From NCBI GenBank assembly GCA_030148705.1, contig JASBSY010000014.1, positions 310,001-374,000 of the forward strand: a stretch of 64,000 bases of DNA, read 5' to 3'. Under the pieces are notes generated by a model. It saw only the letters and a list, made by a program, of their open reading frames with translations. It ran no database searches and had not been told where the DNA came from. A program made the position numbers and the translations under genes. Positions within the stretch are counted from its first letter, which is position 1. Every line of letters begins with the position of its first letter. Source of the stretch: Pukyongia sp. Lineage in GTDB: Bacteria > Bacteroidota > Bacteroidia > Flavobacteriales > Flavobacteriaceae. Below are positions 53,615 through 63,420 of this stretch, piece after piece.

Positions 53615-53688
53615 TGGAGCATATCGGAGTCGAACCGATGACCTTTTGGCTGCCAGCCAAACGCTCTAGCCAGCTGAGCTAATGCCCC
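53615..53688 (-). tRNA. tRNA-Ala (anticodon GGC)
   Basis: The minus-strand cloverleaf of 74 bases has acceptor GGGGCAT with ATGCTCC, giving the G3-U70 pair that identifies alanine tRNA. The anticodon stem is TTTGG/CCAAA with loop CTGGCAG (anticodon GGC). The T arm is ATCGG-TTCGACT-CCGAT. The discriminator is A and CCA is not encoded. Its last 16 bases recur twice downstream in the tandem repeat. Confidence 0.96.
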
Positions 53689-53740
53689 AATCGGGATGCG
53701 AAAATACTAATTTTTCATTAATTCTGCGCATTTACAAAAA

Positions 53741-56464
53741 TTAAACTTCTTTTTCCGTGAACGGTATCCCGGGATTAAATAGTTCGGAGACCAGCTTCCG
53801 TAATTCCCGTTCAAAGTCCTTCATCGTTTCATCGGTAAGCTGTTGTTGCTTCACACGACTGTGAGAGCTCGATTTGGTCGCGAATTTGAGAAAACCACCA
53901 CTCATATTCCTAAAGGATATAATACCGGCTTCCATGCTGTTAACTTCCCTTTCTTTGCTGATCATATAGGCATACGCAAGTACCTGAAAGGCCTTGCTGT
54001 ATTTATAATCGGAGGTAAGCTCATCCCAGCTGATAAGTTCCACGTCGCCTTGTTGGACATTGCCGGTTTTATAGTCGATCACCCTGAGGGTACCGTTAAA
54101 TTCATCTACACGGTCTACAGTCCCCCTTAGGAAAACCCCGGCCTCCAATTCATCTGTTTCTATACGCGTATGGAATTTTTTTTCGATCCATAGGATTTTA
54201 ATCTTGTCGCCATTGCGTATACAGGCTTCGTCAAGAGCCACCATGTTTTCCAGATATCGCTTTGCCACCTCGAAAATCAACAGGTTCTTACCTTTGGAAA
54301 ATGTTCCTTTTTTGAATATTTCATGAAACTGTCGTGTTACCTCTTCATGTATATTTTGTTTCATCCCGTCCAGATGATGCAGCTCAAGGTCTGATCCCTC
54401 CAGGGGCTCATAAAAACGCTGCAATGCGTTATGCACAATGGTGCCCAACGTATTATAAGCCACTGTTTCTTCAAGCTGGTCGTTCTCCGAAATACCTAGG
54501 ATGCGTTGTAGATAAAAATCGATTGGATTACGTATGTAGGCAGTAAGAGCAGAAGGTGAAAAACCCTTTTGCGCTATTTCCTTGATTCTGTCCAACACAT
54601 CGGCTGTTTTCTCAATGGTTCGCTTAGTTGAGGTATCGATCCCTGTTTTAGGTGTTAATACGGATGTGTGAACCGCATGCTTAGGATGACCCTCAAGCTG
54701 TAATTGTAGTACGAACCTGCTTTTCTCTCCCGCATTTAGCCCTTCAGAATGATTGTTGTATAACAACCAAACCCTGGACGATCGATGCAGTAAATGGTAG
54801 AAATGATAGGTATAAATGGCATCCTTATCGGAATATGACGGTAGTCCGTATTGAGATTTAAGGTCGTAGGTAATAAAAGAGGCCTGCGATTTACCCGCCG
54901 GCAATACACCTTCATTAACTGAGGTTATGATAACATTTTCGAAATCGAGCACACGGGTTTCCAACACTCCCATAACCTGAAGCCCAGAGTAGGCATCTCC
55001 CTTCAAATCCATACTTGCGCTTCCTATGGCCTCCAGGAATAAAGAATTAAGGGTTTTAAGGGTTTTTATATGGGGGTAAGAACTACTTTGCTTCTCTAAC
55101 GACAGGAGGATCTTATGTAATTCGAAGATCAGTACTTTTTCAAGAGGGTTATTGTTAAGGCGATCTTTTGCGAGTAAAAGTATACTTAAACAATTTTGTA
55201 TCGCAGTCTCTGCCTTATTGGCCCAGTCCCCGAAAATAAGTTCCACCACCTTCACCTTATCGTCTTTAAACAAACTTTGCAGGTCTTCTTTGCTGATGTA
55301 GGTCCGGTTTTCTGAAGAAAGTTTTTGCACCACGAAATTGGTATCGCCAATGAGGGTTGCTGCTGTCGGATTGTTTAAAAGCGTGAATACATCTTTGTAA
55401 TAAAAATCTGAAGGGCGTTTGGCATGGATTCTCAATAAGGCCGCAATAAAATTTGTTGCTGGCAGATTCTTTAAGGGCACACCCATTGTAACGTTTACCG
55501 TGTCCACATTGGCGGGTAGAGAATAGAGGAGGGGAATCAGCAAGCTCTCGTCTGCCAGGACAACAGCAGTATTATTTAATTGTTCTTCTGAAAACCGGGA
55601 GAGAATTTCGCCCACATATTTTACCTGGGCGATGTTTTTCTGGCATTCGACTAGCTGAATGGTTTTGGGTTTTTCAAAATTAGTTCCGAGCTGAGGTTTG
55701 TGGGTGCGATAGTATTTCCACTTTTTAAAATAATCCGACATGAACGAAGCTGCGCTGTGTTGAGAAGCTTCAAAGAAATATTTTTCGGCATCGAAATAGA
55801 TTTCCGAGTTACCGATTTCGAGAATCTCTTTAATAATGGTTTCTTCTGCGGTATTCAGCGCGTTAAAACCAATGAATATGTGGGTTTGGTGGCTGTGGGA
55901 AGCCAGGTAGTGTTCGAGTTCTTCGGTGGCTTTTCGGTAAACCAATCCCTGGTATCCAATTCCTTCAGAAAGTAAAGACTGCTGAAGGTTTTCGTAGAAT
56001 TCAGGCAGGCTTTTCCAAAAGGACAGATAATTTGTAATAAGATCGCTTTGCTGGTCGTCGACCTTCCATTTTTCAAGCGCCTTGATGCTGTTCAGATAAT
56101 CGAAGAACGATTTAGTGTCCACCAGATAGCGGTCAAGTTCGTTGAAGTCATTCAGCAGGGTTTGTATCCAGCCGACGTAGGTATCGAACGCTTCCTTTTC
56201 TTTAATTGAATCGGTTTGTAAGTACGCTACATAGCTTTTCAGGATTACCTGGGATGAGTCAATGATGCGGAGGTCTGCTATAGATTCCACGAATTCTTCG
56301 ATGGAGATGATCTTCGGAAGAAATGTGGTTTTGCGAATCTTTTTTCGAAGGATATGTTTAAAGAAAGCACCTGCTCTTTTGCTGGGAAGTACGATGGTTA
56401 ATTCCGAGATTTGAGCGTGTTTGCCCAGTATTGAATCGATAGTTTCATCCAGAAAAGATACCAT
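53741..56464 (-). CDS. AddB-like exonuclease subunit (PD-(D/E)XK nuclease family)
   Basis: This 907-residue protein resembles the AddB/RecB-family subunit of the AddAB-type helicase-nuclease that processes double-strand breaks. The N-terminal part looks like an inactive helicase fold starting IVLPSKRAGAFFKHIL. The C-terminal nuclease holds LRGTVDRVDEFNGTLRVIDYKTGNVQ with the D...DYK catalytic residues. No CX6C iron-sulfur motif was noticed. The AddA-like partner lies at 59277-62432 with ompA and kbl between them. Confidence 0.85.
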   Translation of the reverse strand: MVSFLDETIDSILGKHAQISELTIVLPSKRAGAFFKHILRKKIRKTTFLPKIISIEEFVESIADLRIIDSSQVILKSYVAYLQTDSIKEKEAFDTYVGWIQTLLNDFNELDRYLVDTKSFFDYLNSIKALEKWKVDDQQSDLITNYLSFWKSLPEFYENLQQSLLSEGIGYQGLVYRKATEELEHYLASHSHQTHIFIGFNALNTAEETIIKEILEIGNSEIYFDAEKYFFEASQHSAASFMSDYFKKWKYYRTHKPQLGTNFEKPKTIQLVECQKNIAQVKYVGEILSRFSEEQLNNTAVVLADESLLIPLLYSLPANVDTVNVTMGVPLKNLPATNFIAALLRIHAKRPSDFYYKDVFTLLNNPTAATLIGDTNFVVQKLSSENRTYISKEDLQSLFKDDKVKVVELIFGDWANKAETAIQNCLSILLLAKDRLNNNPLEKVLIFELHKILLSLEKQSSSYPHIKTLKTLNSLFLEAIGSASMDLKGDAYSGLQVMGVLETRVLDFENVIITSVNEGVLPAGKSQASFITYDLKSQYGLPSYSDKDAIYTYHFYHLLHRSSRVWLLYNNHSEGLNAGEKSRFVLQLQLEGHPKHAVHTSVLTPKTGIDTSTKRTIEKTADVLDRIKEIAQKGFSPSALTAYIRNPIDFYLQRILGISENDQLEETVAYNTLGTIVHNALQRFYEPLEGSDLELHHLDGMKQNIHEEVTRQFHEIFKKGTFSKGKNLLIFEVAKRYLENMVALDEACIRNGDKIKILWIEKKFHTRIETDELEAGVFLRGTVDRVDEFNGTLRVIDYKTGNVQQGDVELISWDELTSDYKYSKAFQVLAYAYMISKEREVNSMEAGIISFRNMSGGFLKFATKSSSHSRVKQQQLTDETMKDFERELRKLVSELFNPGIPFTEKEV

Positions 56465-56477
56465 GGCCTAAAAATAA

Positions 56478-56506
56478 AAAACGCCTCCGTTATCGGGAGG
56501 CGTTTT
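56478..56506 (-). terminator. Rho-independent terminator after ompA
   Basis: AAAACGCCTCC (56478-56488) pairs with GGAGGCGTTTT (56496-56506) across a 7-base loop. It lies only 14 bases before the addB-like ATG. Confidence 0.88.
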
Positions 56507-56525
56507 CCAATTTATTTAGAGGTGA

Positions 56526-57929
56526 TTATTTCTGAAGCGAAATTTCCACACGTCTGTTTTGTTGTCTTCCGGCTGCAGTATTGTTAGTTGCAACTGGTCT
56601 TGATTCACCATAACCTGCAGAAGTCAATCTGTTTGATGGCATACCAATAGTAGTTAGATATTGCATAACTGAGGCTGCTCTTCTTTCAGACAGACCTTGG
56701 TTATAAGAATCACTACCTCTGCTATCTGTGTGTCCTTCAATATGGAAAGTAGTATTTGGATACTCTTTCATAATGTCGGCGATACTCTGAAGCGCACCGT
56801 AAGATTCCTGACGGATTGTAGCTTTATCGTAGTCGAACAGAATAGTTTTAGAGAACTCGTTCAATTGTTTGATGATCTCTACGGTTACTTCAGGACATCC
56901 GTTGTTAGCAACAGTACCTGGTACATCCGGACACTGATCGTCTTTGTCTAGTACGCCGTCACCGTCACGGTCTGGCCATGGGCAACCATTGTTGGCTGCA
57001 GGACCCGGAGTATTAGGACAAGCATCTTCAGCATCAGTGATTCCATCACCGTCTGCATCAGGACATCCGTTAAGTGCAGCGATTCCTGCTACTGTAGGAC
57101 ATGCATCCTGAGGATCTGGGATACCGTCACCATCTGTGTCAGGACATCCGTTGAATTCAGCTAGACCAGGAGTGTTAGGACAGGCATCTTTTCTGTCTTC
57201 GATTCCGTCACCGTCTGTGTCAGGACAACCGTTGAATTCCGGAAGACCGGGAGTCTCCGGACATTCGTCGTCTTGATCGTAGATTCCATCGCCATCTGTA
57301 TCTTTTCCACCGAATTTGAACATAACACCTACAGAATGCTGGAAGTGCTTAATACCGTAGCTATCTTCGAAAGCATGCTTATAAGCAGACTGGAAGCTAA
57401 ATGCAAGGTTTTCAGCAACCCAGAAACGAACTCCGGCCAAAACGTTAGCCGTACCGAATCCGATGTCGTCAACCCATGTGTAACCACCACCAACACCAAT
57501 AGTTGGATCGAACCATCCGCCAGGACCATTAATTAGGTCTCTCATGCTGTACTCGATTTCACCATCTACGGAGTAATAGGTTACATCGTCAATTCTAAAG
57601 TCTCCAATCTTGTCGATCTTGTTTACAGATCCAGCAGCGGTGAATACAAATCCACTACCGATGTATCTACCAACGGAAACTCTAGAAACTGAAGGAAGGA
57701 TATTCCAGTGATCTGTGGCATTGAAATATTCGTCAAATAATTCACCCTTCACAGGAAGGCCATTAATCATACTAGGAAATCTTCCCTCTTCCTCTATACC
57801 AACCGGGTAAACATCAACTGCGTTTACGCCAACTTCGATAGCCCAAGGGTTATTTTCGTCTTGTGCATTTGATACCCCAACGCCTAAAAGCAATAAGGTA
57901 GCAACTAAAAAAGTGTTAAGATGTTTCAT
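56526..57929 (-). CDS. OmpA family protein with thrombospondin type 3 repeats
   Basis: This 467-residue outer-membrane protein has a signal peptide (1-22), an N-terminal eight-stranded barrel (about 25-205) and about five calcium-binding thrombospondin type 3 repeats (about 208-340, of the form DTDGDGI-x-D-x-x-D-x-CP). A peptidoglycan-binding OmpA domain (about 350-467) includes [20 protein letters not shown] and [20 protein letters not shown]. It links the outer membrane to the cell wall and is likely highly expressed, given the strong promoter and terminator. Confidence 0.95.
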   Translation of the reverse strand: MKHLNTFLVATLLLLGVGVSNAQDENNPWAIEVGVNAVDVYPVGIEEEGRFPSMINGLPVKGELFDEYFNATDHWNILPSVSRVSVGRYIGSGFVFTAAGSVNKIDKIGDFRIDDVTYYSVDGEIEYSMRDLINGPGGWFDPTIGVGGGYTWVDDIGFGTANVLAGVRFWVAENLAFSFQSAYKHAFEDSYGIKHFQHSVGVMFKFGGKDTDGDGIYDQDDECPETPGLPEFNGCPDTDGDGIEDRKDACPNTPGLAEFNGCPDTDGDGIPDPQDACPTVAGIAALNGCPDADGDGITDAEDACPNTPGPAANNGCPWPDRDGDGVLDKDDQCPDVPGTVANNGCPEVTVEIIKQLNEFSKTILFDYDKATIRQESYGALQSIADIMKEYPNTTFHIEGHTDSRGSDSYNQGLSERRAASVMQYLTTIGMPSNRLTSAGYGESRPVATNNTAAGRQQNRRVEISLQK

Positions 57930-57962
57930 ATTCGAATGTTTAATTTTAAGTGTTAATTAGAG

Positions 57963-57993
57963 CAAAAGTAAGTTGTTAAAACTTATAAACAAA
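57963..57993 (-). promoter_or_regulatory. Promoter of ompA
   Basis: Minus-strand TTTTG (TTTG at 57990-57993), a 19-base spacer and TACTTTTG (57963-57970) match both promoter elements. The start codon is 33 bases downstream. Confidence 0.75.
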
Positions 57994-58056
57994 AGCAAAT
58001 CTATTAAAATTTTTATAAATTAATGCGGAAATCGTACTAAATATAGGTGCTGAAAG

Positions 58057-59250
58057 CTATATAACTTCCAGTTTCTTACCCACTCTTACAAAGGCACTTA
58101 TGGCCTTGTCGAGGTGTTCGCGTTCGTGTGCTGCCGAGAGTTGAACCCGTATTCTCGCCTTACCCTTGGGGACTACCGGATAAAAGAAACCAATAACGTA
58201 AATTCCTTCTTCCAGAAGCATATCTGCCATGGTCTGTGAAAGCTGGGCATCATAGAGCATTACCGGCACTATGGCCGAATCCCCGTCTATGATATCGAAG
58301 CCTGCCTCTTTCATTCCCTTTTTAAAATATTCGGTGTTTTCGGCAAGTTTATCTCTTAGTTCGGTATTGGTGGACAGCATATCGAAAACCTTGATCGATG
58401 CTCCCACAATCGCGGGGGCCAGCGAATTTGAGAATAAGTAGGGTCGCGAGCGCTGTCTAAGCATCTCTATTATTTCCTTTTTACCTGTCGTATAACCGCC
58501 CATGGCACCCCCCAGGGCCTTGCCCAATGTGCCGGTGATAATATCAACTCTACCCATTACATTCTTCTCTTCCAGCGTCCCTCGGCCCGTTTCGCCGATG
58601 AATCCCGCCGCATGGCATTCGTCAATCATCACCATAGCGTCGTATTGCTCTGCCAGGTCGCAAATTGTGTCGAGTGGCGCAACCAGCCCATCCATGGAAA
58701 AGACACCGTCTGTAACTATAATCTTAAAACGTGCTCCGTTCTCATTTGCTGCGATCAGCTGTTTTTCCAGGTCCTCCATATCGCTGTTCGCATAACGATA
58801 TCTCGCCGCTTTACACAGTCGCACCCCATCGATAATCGATGCGTGGTTCAGCGAATCGGAAATAATAGCATCTTCAGGGCCTAATAAAGGCTCGAACACT
58901 CCGCCGTTAGCATCGAAACAAGCGGCGTATAGTATAGTGTCTTCGGTTTGATAATAGTCTGCGATCTTTTTTTCAAGGGTTTTGTGAATGTCCTGGGTTC
59001 CGCAGATAAAGCGAACAGAAGACATCCCGAAACCATGAGAATCAAGGGTGTCTTTGGCGGCTTTGATCACTTCGGGATGAGACGACAGCCCCAGGTAATT
59101 ATTCGCGCAGAAATTTATAACCTTCTCGCCGGAGGAAATAGTGATTTCGGCATCCTGAGAAGACGTGATAATCCGCTCTTTTTTAAACAATCCATTCTCC
59201 TTTATTTCCTGCAGTTCAGCTTGCAGGTGTTCTTTTATTTTTCCGTACAT
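58057..59250 (-). CDS. kbl: Glycine C-acetyltransferase (2-amino-3-ketobutyrate CoA ligase)
   Basis: This PLP enzyme cleaves 2-amino-3-ketobutyrate, from threonine, to glycine and acetyl-CoA. The 397-residue class-II aminotransferase-fold protein has the PLP lysine in [30 protein letters not shown] (Asp/His contacts) and the N-terminal [19 protein letters not shown]. Threonine dehydrogenase is not adjacent. The -7 box TAAATTTG (59272-59279) overlaps the stop of the AddA-like gene upstream. Confidence 0.94.
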   Translation of the reverse strand: MYGKIKEHLQAELQEIKENGLFKKERIITSSQDAEITISSGEKVINFCANNYLGLSSHPEVIKAAKDTLDSHGFGMSSVRFICGTQDIHKTLEKKIADYYQTEDTILYAACFDANGGVFEPLLGPEDAIISDSLNHASIIDGVRLCKAARYRYANSDMEDLEKQLIAANENGARFKIIVTDGVFSMDGLVAPLDTICDLAEQYDAMVMIDECHAAGFIGETGRGTLEEKNVMGRVDIITGTLGKALGGAMGGYTTGKKEIIEMLRQRSRPYLFSNSLAPAIVGASIKVFDMLSTNTELRDKLAENTEYFKKGMKEAGFDIIDGDSAIVPVMLYDAQLSQTMADMLLEEGIYVIGFFYPVVPKGKARIRVQLSAAHEREHLDKAISAFVRVGKKLEVI

Positions 59251-59271
59251 AGTCTATGGTGTTTTGCGACC

Positions 59272-59279
59272 CAAATTTA
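59272..59279 (-). promoter_or_regulatory. -7 box of kbl
   Basis: TAAATTTG on the minus strand lies 21 bases before the kbl ATG at 59250. Confidence 0.4.
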
Positions 59280-62200
59280 AAGTTTATTTATCAGAATTTG
59301 CTGGTCGGAAATATATATAATCACCATATCCCTCACAACAAATCCCATCTCATTAATAGCAGCTGCGTACTGTTGTAATTGTTGTGTATGCGCAGGATTT
59401 TCCCCGCCTGTCTTGTAATCGATCACCGTAACCGAGCCATCGGGATGAAAATTCAGGCGATCCGGCCTTAAAATCTCTCCGCCCGAAGTAATAATATCGC
59501 GTTCGTTCTCAACACGGTCGTTTCCATCGTAATAATGACTGAGCTCTGAGTGATCGGTAAGGGTATTTATTCTGGAAATGAGGGAATTTATTTCTTCCCG
59601 GGTATAGAGATTAGACTCCCGGAGTTTTTCTGAAAGGACCTCAATATCATCTTTTTTTTCGATAATGGTCATCATATCGTGCAACAGAGTGCCTGATTCG
59701 ATTGCTTCGGAAGCGGCGCTTTGCCACAGTGAGGCTTCTCGGGAGCTTACGGTTAAATTGTGTTCGTAAGGAAATGAACTTTGAAAAACAGGCTCGATTT
59801 CAGCTACAGCCGCTATATCTGGAGAAATATTCGCCTCTTTTGCCCGGCCAAAAGTATAGACCAGTTGTTCGTCTTTCCACATTTCACGGTATTTCAAAAA
59901 ATCTGAAAAGAACTGGTTATACTTCTTTAACTGGCCGTCTTTGGAATCCTTGGGATAGGAACAGAAGATATGTAATTCGTCTACTGCCCTCGTTAAGGCC
60001 ACATAAAGCAAATTCAGGTTGTCGAGCTGCAGTTTATTTCTACGCAAAGTGTAAATTTCGTTTCCCAGGCTGCCGTAATTCGCTACCTCCTTTTTAAAAT
60101 CGATCTGAAAACATTCCACATCCTGTTTAAGATTATCGGCCGGATACCAGGTTTTTGGCTTTATTTCCTTGTAAATATCCAGGTCGGCGTACGGAAAGAG
60201 CACCACGGGAAACTCCAGGCCTTTTGCCTTATGTATGGTCATAAGTCGTACAGCATCTACCCCTTCCCCCGTACTTATAGCCGCCTTTTCTTTTTTTTGT
60301 TCCCAGAACTCGGTAAAGGAAGTTTTGAGCACCGAAGCTTGTCCTTCGAACTCATGCACAAGGTCTAAAAAACCGTCGGTATAAGCATCGATCCTCGGTT
60401 GAAGTTGGAAAACAATGATCAAATATTCGCATAGTTCGTAAAGCGAGAGGGAATTCATGCTGTCGAAGCTGAAACTTATACCGAAATCCGCCAGTACAGT
60501 CTCGAAATCGGCAGCTTCCGAAGGGAAGAATTTTTTTAAAAAAGCGTGAAGTGGGAGCTCTGGTTGTAAATGATCGTAAAGAAACATCAGAATTCTTGTT
60601 TTTACCTCATCATTGCCGGGAAAGGTTTTTAACTGAAGGCAGTCTGCAAGAAAATTTACCAATGGTGAATGTCGCAACATCAGGCTTTCTGAAGACACCA
60701 CGGGTATTCCTTGTTCCATAAGATGCTCCCCTGTGCTGATACCTTCCTGCTTGGTTCTGGTGAGGATACAGATATCGGAAAAACTGAATTTCCTGCGTCT
60801 CAAGGCGTCAATTGTGCCTACGATTTTCTCCCCGTATGCTGCGGCCAAATCATCCTTTGTTTCGGTCTGAACAAATTCAAGGTGAACGAAGCCCCCGGTC
60901 TTGTCTGTACTTTGTTGCCGATTGCCAATCGTGTACAATTCATTGTGCAACTCATCATTAAAACAGTTGGCGAGCCTGCTGAAGAAGGCATTGTTAAATT
61001 CTATGATCTCTTTTTTACTTCGGAAGTTGGTCTCCAGATTTTCTATGTGTTTGTCTTCCACCGAAAAGGGGTTCCCCTTGTTGTACAATGCAATAAACTG
61101 CTCCGGCAGTCCCCCACGCCACCTGTAGATAGATTGCTTTGCATCTCCAACAAGCAGCAAGCTACCCCGCCTGCCATCTGTATATTCCTGGGAAAGTGCA
61201 TTGTCGATAAGGGGAATGAGGTTTTCCCATTGCAGTAAGGAAGTATCCTGGAATTCATCGATAAAGAAATGCTTATAACGCTCTCCAAGCCGTTCATATA
61301 TAAAGGGAGCCGGCTGGTGCTTTATTTCCTTATTGATGATTTGGTTGAATTCGGAAATTGGCAGGATGTTTTCTTCTTCCTTAATATGGTCAATTTGCTG
61401 CCTGACCAGATTTATGACCGATAATGGGATGAGGTTCTTTAGTATGTTCTCCAGCAGTTTCCTTCGAAAAACAAGTTCTTTACTCCGCTGAAAGGTCTCT
61501 GCAAACTGTGTGGCTAACTCATCCATCACCTGGGCGGTATGCGGGTCGTTTTTCAGCACCCTGCCGGGGTAGAGCGGTTTTTCCCAAAGCTCCTGCTGCC
61601 ATTTGGCTTCGTAGCGGTCGGTTTTTCCCTCGCGCAGGTTAACAAAATACTTTGGGAAATATCCTCCGCTAAAATCGTCATGCTGCAAGCCACTCTCTTC
61701 TATAAGCTGCAGCGTTTGAGCGGCGATACGTTCGATGGAGTTGGTTAGATCTTCGATGTCGGATCGCAACGAGTTTTCGATGGCGACAAAATCGGCAAGA
61801 GACATTTCGCGGAATCCGTTCACTATGGCACTGTCGTTTTCGCTAAAGAGAATTTTGGCGGCTTCAGAAATATCCCTGGAAATATCCCAGGACCGATCAT
61901 CGTCTGTTTTCTGAAGTGTGAACTCAACCAGTCTGCTGGTTATTTGTTTATCTTCCCCGGCTTTGCTCAATAGTTGATCTACAGCTTGTTCCAACAGTTG
62001 ATCTTCCTCCAGCGTGACTTCAAAATTGGAGGCGATATGAAGATCTTTTGCAAAGGTGCGAATAAGTCTGTGATTAAAGCCATCTATGGTTTCAACGCTG
62101 AAGCCGGCATAATTATGTAGAATATGATGTAGTATGGCCTCAGACTTAACAGCGATTTCTTCAAGACTCAGATCGCATTCCTTTGCCAGCTGTAACATGA

Positions 62201-62432
62201 TAGCCGGGGGCTTAGACAAAGAGTCCGTTTTTGAAAATTCGGTGAGATGTCCGATGATTCGCTGTTTCATTTCGGCCACCGCCTTATTTGTAAAGGTTAT
62301 TGCAAGCAGCGATTTATAGTAATCGTTGGAAGTGGCTTGCAGCAGCTGTTTTAAATACTCCCGAACCAGGGTGTAGGTTTTTCCGCTGCCCGCGGAAGCG
62401 TTGTATAGTTGGAAAGCGGGTTTAGTGGACAA
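59277..62432 (-). CDS. AddA-like UvrD/Rep helicase-nuclease, TTG start
   Basis: This 1051-residue protein is an ATP-dependent 3'-to-5' helicase with a nuclease end. Helicase motifs are Walker A (ASAGSGKTYTLV, about 12-23), FTNKAVAEM, DEFQDTS (motif II), GDAKQSIYRWRGG (III), and VRLMTIHKAKGLEFPVV (V), and YVALTRAVDE (VI). The C-terminal nuclease has LRPDRLNFHPDGSVTVIDYKTG. The only start upstream of Walker A is a TTG, with an in-frame TGA 15 bases earlier. Together with the AddB-like protein it probably forms the double-strand-break resection complex. Confidence 0.88.
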   Translation of the reverse strand: MSTKPAFQLYNASAGSGKTYTLVREYLKQLLQATSNDYYKSLLAITFTNKAVAEMKQRIIGHLTEFSKTDSLSKPPAIMLQLAKECDLSLEEIAVKSEAILHHILHNYAGFSVETIDGFNHRLIRTFAKDLHIASNFEVTLEEDQLLEQAVDQLLSKAGEDKQITSRLVEFTLQKTDDDRSWDISRDISEAAKILFSENDSAIVNGFREMSLADFVAIENSLRSDIEDLTNSIERIAAQTLQLIEESGLQHDDFSGGYFPKYFVNLREGKTDRYEAKWQQELWEKPLYPGRVLKNDPHTAQVMDELATQFAETFQRSKELVFRRKLLENILKNLIPLSVINLVRQQIDHIKEEENILPISEFNQIINKEIKHQPAPFIYERLGERYKHFFIDEFQDTSLLQWENLIPLIDNALSQEYTDGRRGSLLLVGDAKQSIYRWRGGLPEQFIALYNKGNPFSVEDKHIENLETNFRSKKEIIEFNNAFFSRLANCFNDELHNELYTIGNRQQSTDKTGGFVHLEFVQTETKDDLAAAYGEKIVGTIDALRRRKFSFSDICILTRTKQEGISTGEHLMEQGIPVVSSESLMLRHSPLVNFLADCLQLKTFPGNDEVKTRILMFLYDHLQPELPLHAFLKKFFPSEAADFETVLADFGISFSFDSMNSLSLYELCEYLIIVFQLQPRIDAYTDGFLDLVHEFEGQASVLKTSFTEFWEQKKEKAAISTGEGVDAVRLMTIHKAKGLEFPVVLFPYADLDIYKEIKPKTWYPADNLKQDVECFQIDFKKEVANYGSLGNEIYTLRRNKLQLDNLNLLYVALTRAVDELHIFCSYPKDSKDGQLKKYNQFFSDFLKYREMWKDEQLVYTFGRAKEANISPDIAAVAEIEPVFQSSFPYEHNLTVSSREASLWQSAASEAIESGTLLHDMMTIIEKKDDIEVLSEKLRESNLYTREEINSLISRINTLTDHSELSHYYDGNDRVENERDIITSGGEILRPDRLNFHPDGSVTVIDYKTGGENPAHTQQLQQYAAAINEMGFVVRDMVIIYISDQQILINKL

Positions 62433-62549
62433 GCTTATAGTTTTTCACTAAATTAAATAAAGGAAATGGTTCTGGCGAACTATAATTTAAATCTATTCAG
62501 GAATAAAAATCTTATAAATTCTATAACAGTTTACAACTACAAGATTGGC

Positions 62550-62557
62550 TACCTTTG
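62550..62557 (+). promoter_or_regulatory. -7 box of the superoxide dismutase gene
   Basis: TACCTTTG lies 36 bases before the ATG at 62594. It overlaps an in-frame TTG at 62555, so that upstream start is unlikely. Confidence 0.5.
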
Positions 62558-62593
62558 AATATCAATAAAATAATAACCAAAAAACCACATATT

Positions 62594-63202
62594 ATGTCAT
62601 TCGAACTTCCAAAACTTCCATACGCATATGATGCACTGGAACCTCATATCGATGCCAGAACGATGGAAATCCATCACGGAAAACACCATCAGGGCTATAC
62701 AAACAATTTGAACGCCGCTATAGAAGGTACCGAAAACGAAGGTAAGACCATAGAAAACATCCTTATTAACCTGGACATGAAGAACAAGGCATTAAGGAAC
62801 AATGGAGGGGGTTATTACAATCACAACCTCTTTTGGGAAATTATGTCTCCAAATGGAGGCGGTCAGCCGGAAGGTGAAGTAGCAGATGCTATTAAGTCGG
62901 CATTTGGCAACTTTGAAGCGTTTAAGGAAGAGTTTTCCAATGCAGCGAAATCGCGTTTTGGTTCAGGATGGGCCTGGCTGTGCGTGCACAAGGGAGGAAG
63001 GGTAGAGATTTGTTCTTCTCCTAACCAGGACAACCCGCTCATGCCGGATGTAGGTTGTGGCGGAACGCCAATTTTAGGTCTTGATGTTTGGGAGCACGCC
63101 TATTACCTCAACTATCAGAACCGACGTCCCGATTACGTAAACGCATTTTTTAACGTGATCAATTGGGAAGAGGTAGCTGCGAGATATCAAAAGAATAAAT
63201 AA
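62594..63202 (+). CDS. Superoxide dismutase, Fe/Mn family
   Basis: This enzyme converts superoxide to hydrogen peroxide and oxygen. The 202-residue protein starts [20 protein letters not shown] and has metal ligands His in HHGKHHQGY, His in NHNLFW, Asp and His in [10 protein letters not shown]. The [10 protein letters not shown] block with Gln is of the Mn-type or cambialistic pattern, so either metal is possible. It has its own terminator. Confidence 0.95.
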   Translation: MSFELPKLPYAYDALEPHIDARTMEIHHGKHHQGYTNNLNAAIEGTENEGKTIENILINLDMKNKALRNNGGGYYNHNLFWEIMSPNGGGQPEGEVADAIKSAFGNFEAFKEEFSNAAKSRFGSGWAWLCVHKGGRVEICSSPNQDNPLMPDVGCGGTPILGLDVWEHAYYLNYQNRRPDYVNAFFNVINWEEVAARYQKNK

Positions 63203-63226
63203 CAGCACGCAATATTTCAGATAATT

Positions 63227-63255
63227 GGCCGCTTATTTTTGTAAAATAAGCGGTC
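63227..63255 (+). terminator. Rho-independent terminator after superoxide dismutase gene
   Basis: CCGCTTATTTT (63229-63239) pairs with AAAATAAGCGG (63243-63253) across a 3-base loop, with two more pairs outside (one G-U). TTTTTATT follows. Confidence 0.88.
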
Positions 63256-63344
63256 TTTTTATTGCAGAATGGTGACCATTGAGAGGAAACACACATTGAT
63301 TCAATCGGAACCATTGGAATGATAACGGGGATTAAAGGCGGGCG

Positions 63345-63352
63345 TAATTTTG
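63345..63352 (+). promoter_or_regulatory. -7 box before the terminal lipoprotein gene
   Basis: TAATTTTG lies 68 bases before the ATG at 63421; no -33 match was found. Confidence 0.3.
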
Positions 63353-63420
63353 TCCTTCTAAGTGAGGAAAGTTGTATACTTGAATTGAAATTAATAGTTA
63401 GCAACAATTAAAACTGAAAT

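Larger units (their letters stand above)
53241..53630 (-). repeat. Tandem repeat built from the tRNA-Ala 3' end and terminator
   Basis: Two full units (53241-53407, 167 bases; 53408-53575, 168 bases) and the start of a third (53576-53630) are nearly identical. Each carries a terminator hairpin and the 16-base tRNA-Ala 3' segment TGGAGCATATCGGAGT (53280-53295, 53447-53462, 53615-53630). Between them lies about 110 bases of unrelated sequence with its own inverted repeats: GGTTTT/AAAACC (53296-53301, 53334-53339) and TTAGTTCCG/CGGAACTAA (53531-53539, 53569-53577). The third copy runs into the intact tRNA. The structure fits repeated duplication of a tRNA attachment end. Confidence 0.9.

Noticed and set aside
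53241-53630. CRISPR array
   Set aside because: Units are 167-168 bases, include the supposed spacers in the identity, and no cas genes are present.
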